Shown: positions 62,306 to 64,000 of the stretch, in pieces
Position numbering within the stretch: the first letter of the stretch is position 1
Layout: each line of letters begins with the position of its first letter
NCBI RefSeq assembly: GCF_028649595.1
Contig: NZ_JAQSLK010000002.1
Span: 62,001 to 126,000, forward strand
Source of the DNA: Campylobacter magnus
GTDB lineage: Bacteria; Campylobacterota; Campylobacteria; Campylobacterales; Campylobacteraceae
Length of the DNA: 64,000 bases
Direction: 5' to 3'
The notes under the pieces: generated by a model
The model's database searches: none
Told to the model about the DNA's origin: nothing
Seen by the model: only the letters and a program-made list of their open reading frames with translations
Program-made: the position numbers and the translations under genes

Positions 62306-62923
62306 TTATTTTTTTGTCAATTTTCTATCTCTACAAAACCAAGCTAAGCTGGCATAAGTTTTTTTGGACTTTTTGTAGAGTTTTTCATAAATCGCTCTTA
62401 TTGTTAAGCCCTGAGATAAAAGCTCCTTGATTTTCTGCTTATCTTTATCAAAGCTAGATAATCGAAGCCCTTTTGGGCGACCTAGAATTTTACCAGCAGC
62501 ACGAGCTTTTTCTAGCCCTGATTTTGTTCGCAGGCTAATAAACTCACGCTCACTCTCGGCAAAATACGAATATATTGCCACTAAAAGTTTTGATATAGCA
62601 CCTCCTTCATTGAAATTTGAAAGCTCTCTTTGGCGTAAAAAAAGCAGCTTTACACCTTTTTTGTTTAGCTCATTTATAAGCTCGATCACTTCAAACATAC
62701 TACGGCCAAGCCTAGATAACTCGCAAGTAATTAGCAAATCATCTTTTTTTAGTTTTCTAAGCTCTGGAATTTTTCTCTTTTTTTCAGTCTTTCTAGTGGA
62801 AATTTCAACTTCTAGTATTTTGTCAAGTTTAATATTTTTTTCTGCGCAATATTGCTCTATTTCTAGTCTTTGAGAAGCTTTGTCTTGTTTGTCAGTAGAA
62901 ACACGGATATAGGCTATATTCAT
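62306..62923 (-). CDS. Serine recombinase (resolvase/invertase)
   Basis: 205 aa. Catalytic S9 in IAYIRVSTDKQDKASQR, SRLGRSMFEVIELINEL, ESEREFISLRTKSGLEKARA and a C-terminal HTH after GRPKGLRLS. Resolves multimers or inverts DNA. Its ATG overlaps the stop of the next upstream gene by one base (TAATG). Confidence 0.93.
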   Translation of the reverse strand: MNIAYIRVSTDKQDKASQRLEIEQYCAEKNIKLDKILEVEISTRKTEKKRKIPELRKLKKDDLLITCELSRLGRSMFEVIELINELNKKGVKLLFLRQRELSNFNEGGAISKLLVAIYSYFAESEREFISLRTKSGLEKARAAGKILGRPKGLRLSSFDKDKQKIKELLSQGLTIRAIYEKLYKKSKKTYASLAWFCRDRKLTKK

Positions 62924-63381
62924 TAACGCTCTTTACCTGTCTTTCTAGCCGAATTTTCTGGTGTTCTATTTGTTTTAAATTGTTCTATTGCTTTTAGTTG
63001 CAATTCTCTACGCTGAGCTTCAATAATTTTATTAGCGTCAACTTTTTCAACAGTATTAACCAAAAATGCTTTTTCCTTTTTAGTCAATCTATCTAAATCC
63101 CCATCTTCAAAATATGTCAAATTTTTAAGTAGATTAATGCTAGGAAAATCTCTGCCAAAAAAGTTAGGAAATTTTATTATAGCTTCGCTTAAGCGTTCAA
63201 CTTCATTTCCTTGCTTTAAAATTGTATAAATATCAATATAGTCTTTATATTCGCTTCTATCGCAAGTTGCTTTTAGTTTTGTGATTAATAAAGAATTTAA
63301 ATCAGCAAGTTTTAATATTCCGTCATCCGTATCTATTATTTCTTGTTGTCCTTTTGGTAATATTTCTTTAAATAGCTTCAT
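62923..63381 (-). CDS. AbiEii-like protein lacking the nucleotidyltransferase core
   Basis: 152 aa. Front matches the middle of AbiEii-type nucleotidyltransferases (LADLNSLLITKLKATCDRSE, YKDYIDIYTILKQ), but the upstream GSxxD catalytic part of about 80 residues is absent. The tail AQRRELQLKAIEQFKTNRTP and final GKER resembles the VapD-like tails. Overlaps its upstream gene by 14 bases. Either a truncated toxin or a shortened regulator. Confidence 0.6.
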   Translation of the reverse strand: MKLFKEILPKGQQEIIDTDDGILKLADLNSLLITKLKATCDRSEYKDYIDIYTILKQGNEVERLSEAIIKFPNFFGRDFPSINLLKNLTYFEDGDLDRLTKKEKAFLVNTVEKVDANKIIEAQRRELQLKAIEQFKTNRTPENSARKTGKER

Positions 63382-63688
63382 TGTCTATACATTTCCTCTT
63401 TTTTAATTTTGGTATTATTGTATCTGAGCCATAAAGCCTATAATGCCAAAAATGCCAATTTCTAGCATCAAACCAGCCAGGCTGTGCTTGTTTTAGAGCC
63501 TCTTTTAAAAGCTCTTTATCAAGGCTTATTACCTTAATAAAATCTTCTACACTATTTGCTAAACACATAGCAGAAGCAATAAGGCGCAAGGTGTTGTGAT
63601 TGATAGCATACTCGCTATCTTGCCACCAAATATATTTAGATAAGTCTTTTAGTGTTTCTCTATCCTTATTGCTAACACTAATAATCAT
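63368..63688 (-). CDS. Small protein commonly found before AbiEii-like genes
   Basis: 106 aa, with AQPGWFDARNWHFWHYRLYG near the end, a segment I associate with partners of AbiEii-like toxins. AAAAAAGGACTTAA site before ATG. Probable antitoxin or immunity role, from neighbour context. Confidence 0.55.
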   Translation of the reverse strand: MIISVSNKDRETLKDLSKYIWWQDSEYAINHNTLRLIASAMCLANSVEDFIKVISLDKELLKEALKQAQPGWFDARNWHFWHYRLYGSDTIIPKLKKRKCIDNEAI

Positions 63689-63742
63689 TTAAGTCCTTTT
63701 TTTAAAATTTCATACAAAGTTGGTATGATGCAAGCAAATTCA

Positions 63743-64000
63743 TTAACGCTCTCTATCTGTGCTTTTATCTTGGGTTTTTGATTTTTTTGGGTTGTGTCTT
63801 TGCAATGCTTCTAATTGCTTTTGTCTGCGAGATTCTTGCGTTTTTCTTACTAATTCATCGTATTTTTCTTTGTTTTGATCTCTTTGCGCAAATTTTGATA
63901 AATCATCTACTTTTGGATTTAGCGAGTTACTTTTTCTTATTCTTTTAACTGCAAATGTAAACCAATCTATTTCCTCTCTTGCTAATTTTACAACTTGTCT
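63743..64000 (-). CDS. Second VapD-like protein with tail (5' part outside window)
   Basis: Reading in from the window end, REEIDWFTFAVKRIRKSNSL parallels the VapD-like FDWFKYGVKDMRI segment, and the tail KYDELVRKTQESRRQKQLEA then ends TDRER before TAA 63743. The stop sits in TAATGAAT just as at the AbiEii/resolvase junction. Partner gene would lie outside the window. Confidence 0.7.
   Translation of the reverse strand, partial: RQVVKLAREEIDWFTFAVKRIRKSNSLNPKVDDLSKFAQRDQNKEKYDELVRKTQESRRQKQLEALQRHNPKKSKTQDKSTDRER

Noticed and set aside
50215-64000. Second attachment site (repeat of the tRNA 3' end) within the window
   Set aside because: I looked for the T-arm and CCA-end sequence and found no convincing copy; the element likely extends beyond 64 kb.

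Overview
The window is chromosomal DNA from a member of the Campylobacterales, most likely the genus Campylobacter. The signs are AT-rich short-spaced genes with AAGGA-type ribosome binding sites, gene orders I recognise from Campylobacter jejuni (prmA-ftsH-hypothetical-pssA; nadK-recN, tatD-transglycosylase-rlpA, kdsC-lptC-lptA-engB; ppiD-like-ftsA-ftsZ; cmoB followed by a Cj0977-like gene; asd-flgR-flgQ-flgP; a Tat-exported selenocysteine formate dehydrogenase) and Campylobacter-type flagellar regulation. The species is not identified.

Bases 1-50,116 are core chromosome: ribosomal protein methylation, FtsH proteolysis, phospholipid and leucine synthesis, a cystine-like ABC importer with a transsulfuration-family enzyme, NAD kinase, RecN, cell-wall lytic enzymes, a histidine-synthesis dehydratase, the LPS transport/Kdo group, proline synthesis, glycyl-tRNA synthetase beta, FtsA/FtsZ, heme synthesis, flagellar FlgR/FlgQ/FlgP, ribosome maturation (RimP/RbfA), formate dehydrogenase FdhABC and glutamate racemase. 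Selenium use is a local theme: fdhA and selD both read through an in-frame UGA, a YedF-like gene overlaps selD, and the selenocysteine tRNA gene lies just downstream.

The most striking feature of the core part is a highly iterated palindrome, GGAATTCTAGAATTCC. I count 16 perfect copies and many imperfect ones before 50,105, mostly packed in intergenic arrays but also in frame inside genes (recN, proA, flgQ, the transsulfuration-family gene and others). Together with a second REP-like hairpin family it fills almost every long intergenic gap. A decayed restriction-modification locus (34.9-35.7 kb), a gene remnant at 9.45-9.63 kb and a membrane-protein gene whose start codon seems lost are visible decay products.

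From the selenocysteine tRNA gene to the end of the window (50.1-64.0 kb) lies an integrated mobile element: a tyrosine integrase directly downstream of the tRNA, tandem 72-bp repeats, three related helix-turn-helix proteins, a broken excisionase-like gene plus an intact one, a RecA-like/RepA-type ATPase, a small methyltransferase, a ParA-type ATPase, a MazG-like pyrophosphohydrolase, a YafQ-type toxin-antitoxin pair, a serine recombinase and several unknown small proteins. The iterated palindrome is absent here, which fits recent acquisition. Four transcription units share one promoter-proximal box. Two VapD-like (Cas2-fold) proteins, a remnant of a third, and an AbiEii-like protein carry a related basic C-terminal tail; the complete VapD-like gene and the remnant each follow a nearly identical 102-residue protein. 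This tailed, duplicated module is the best candidate for an undescribed system. The far end of the element is beyond the window.
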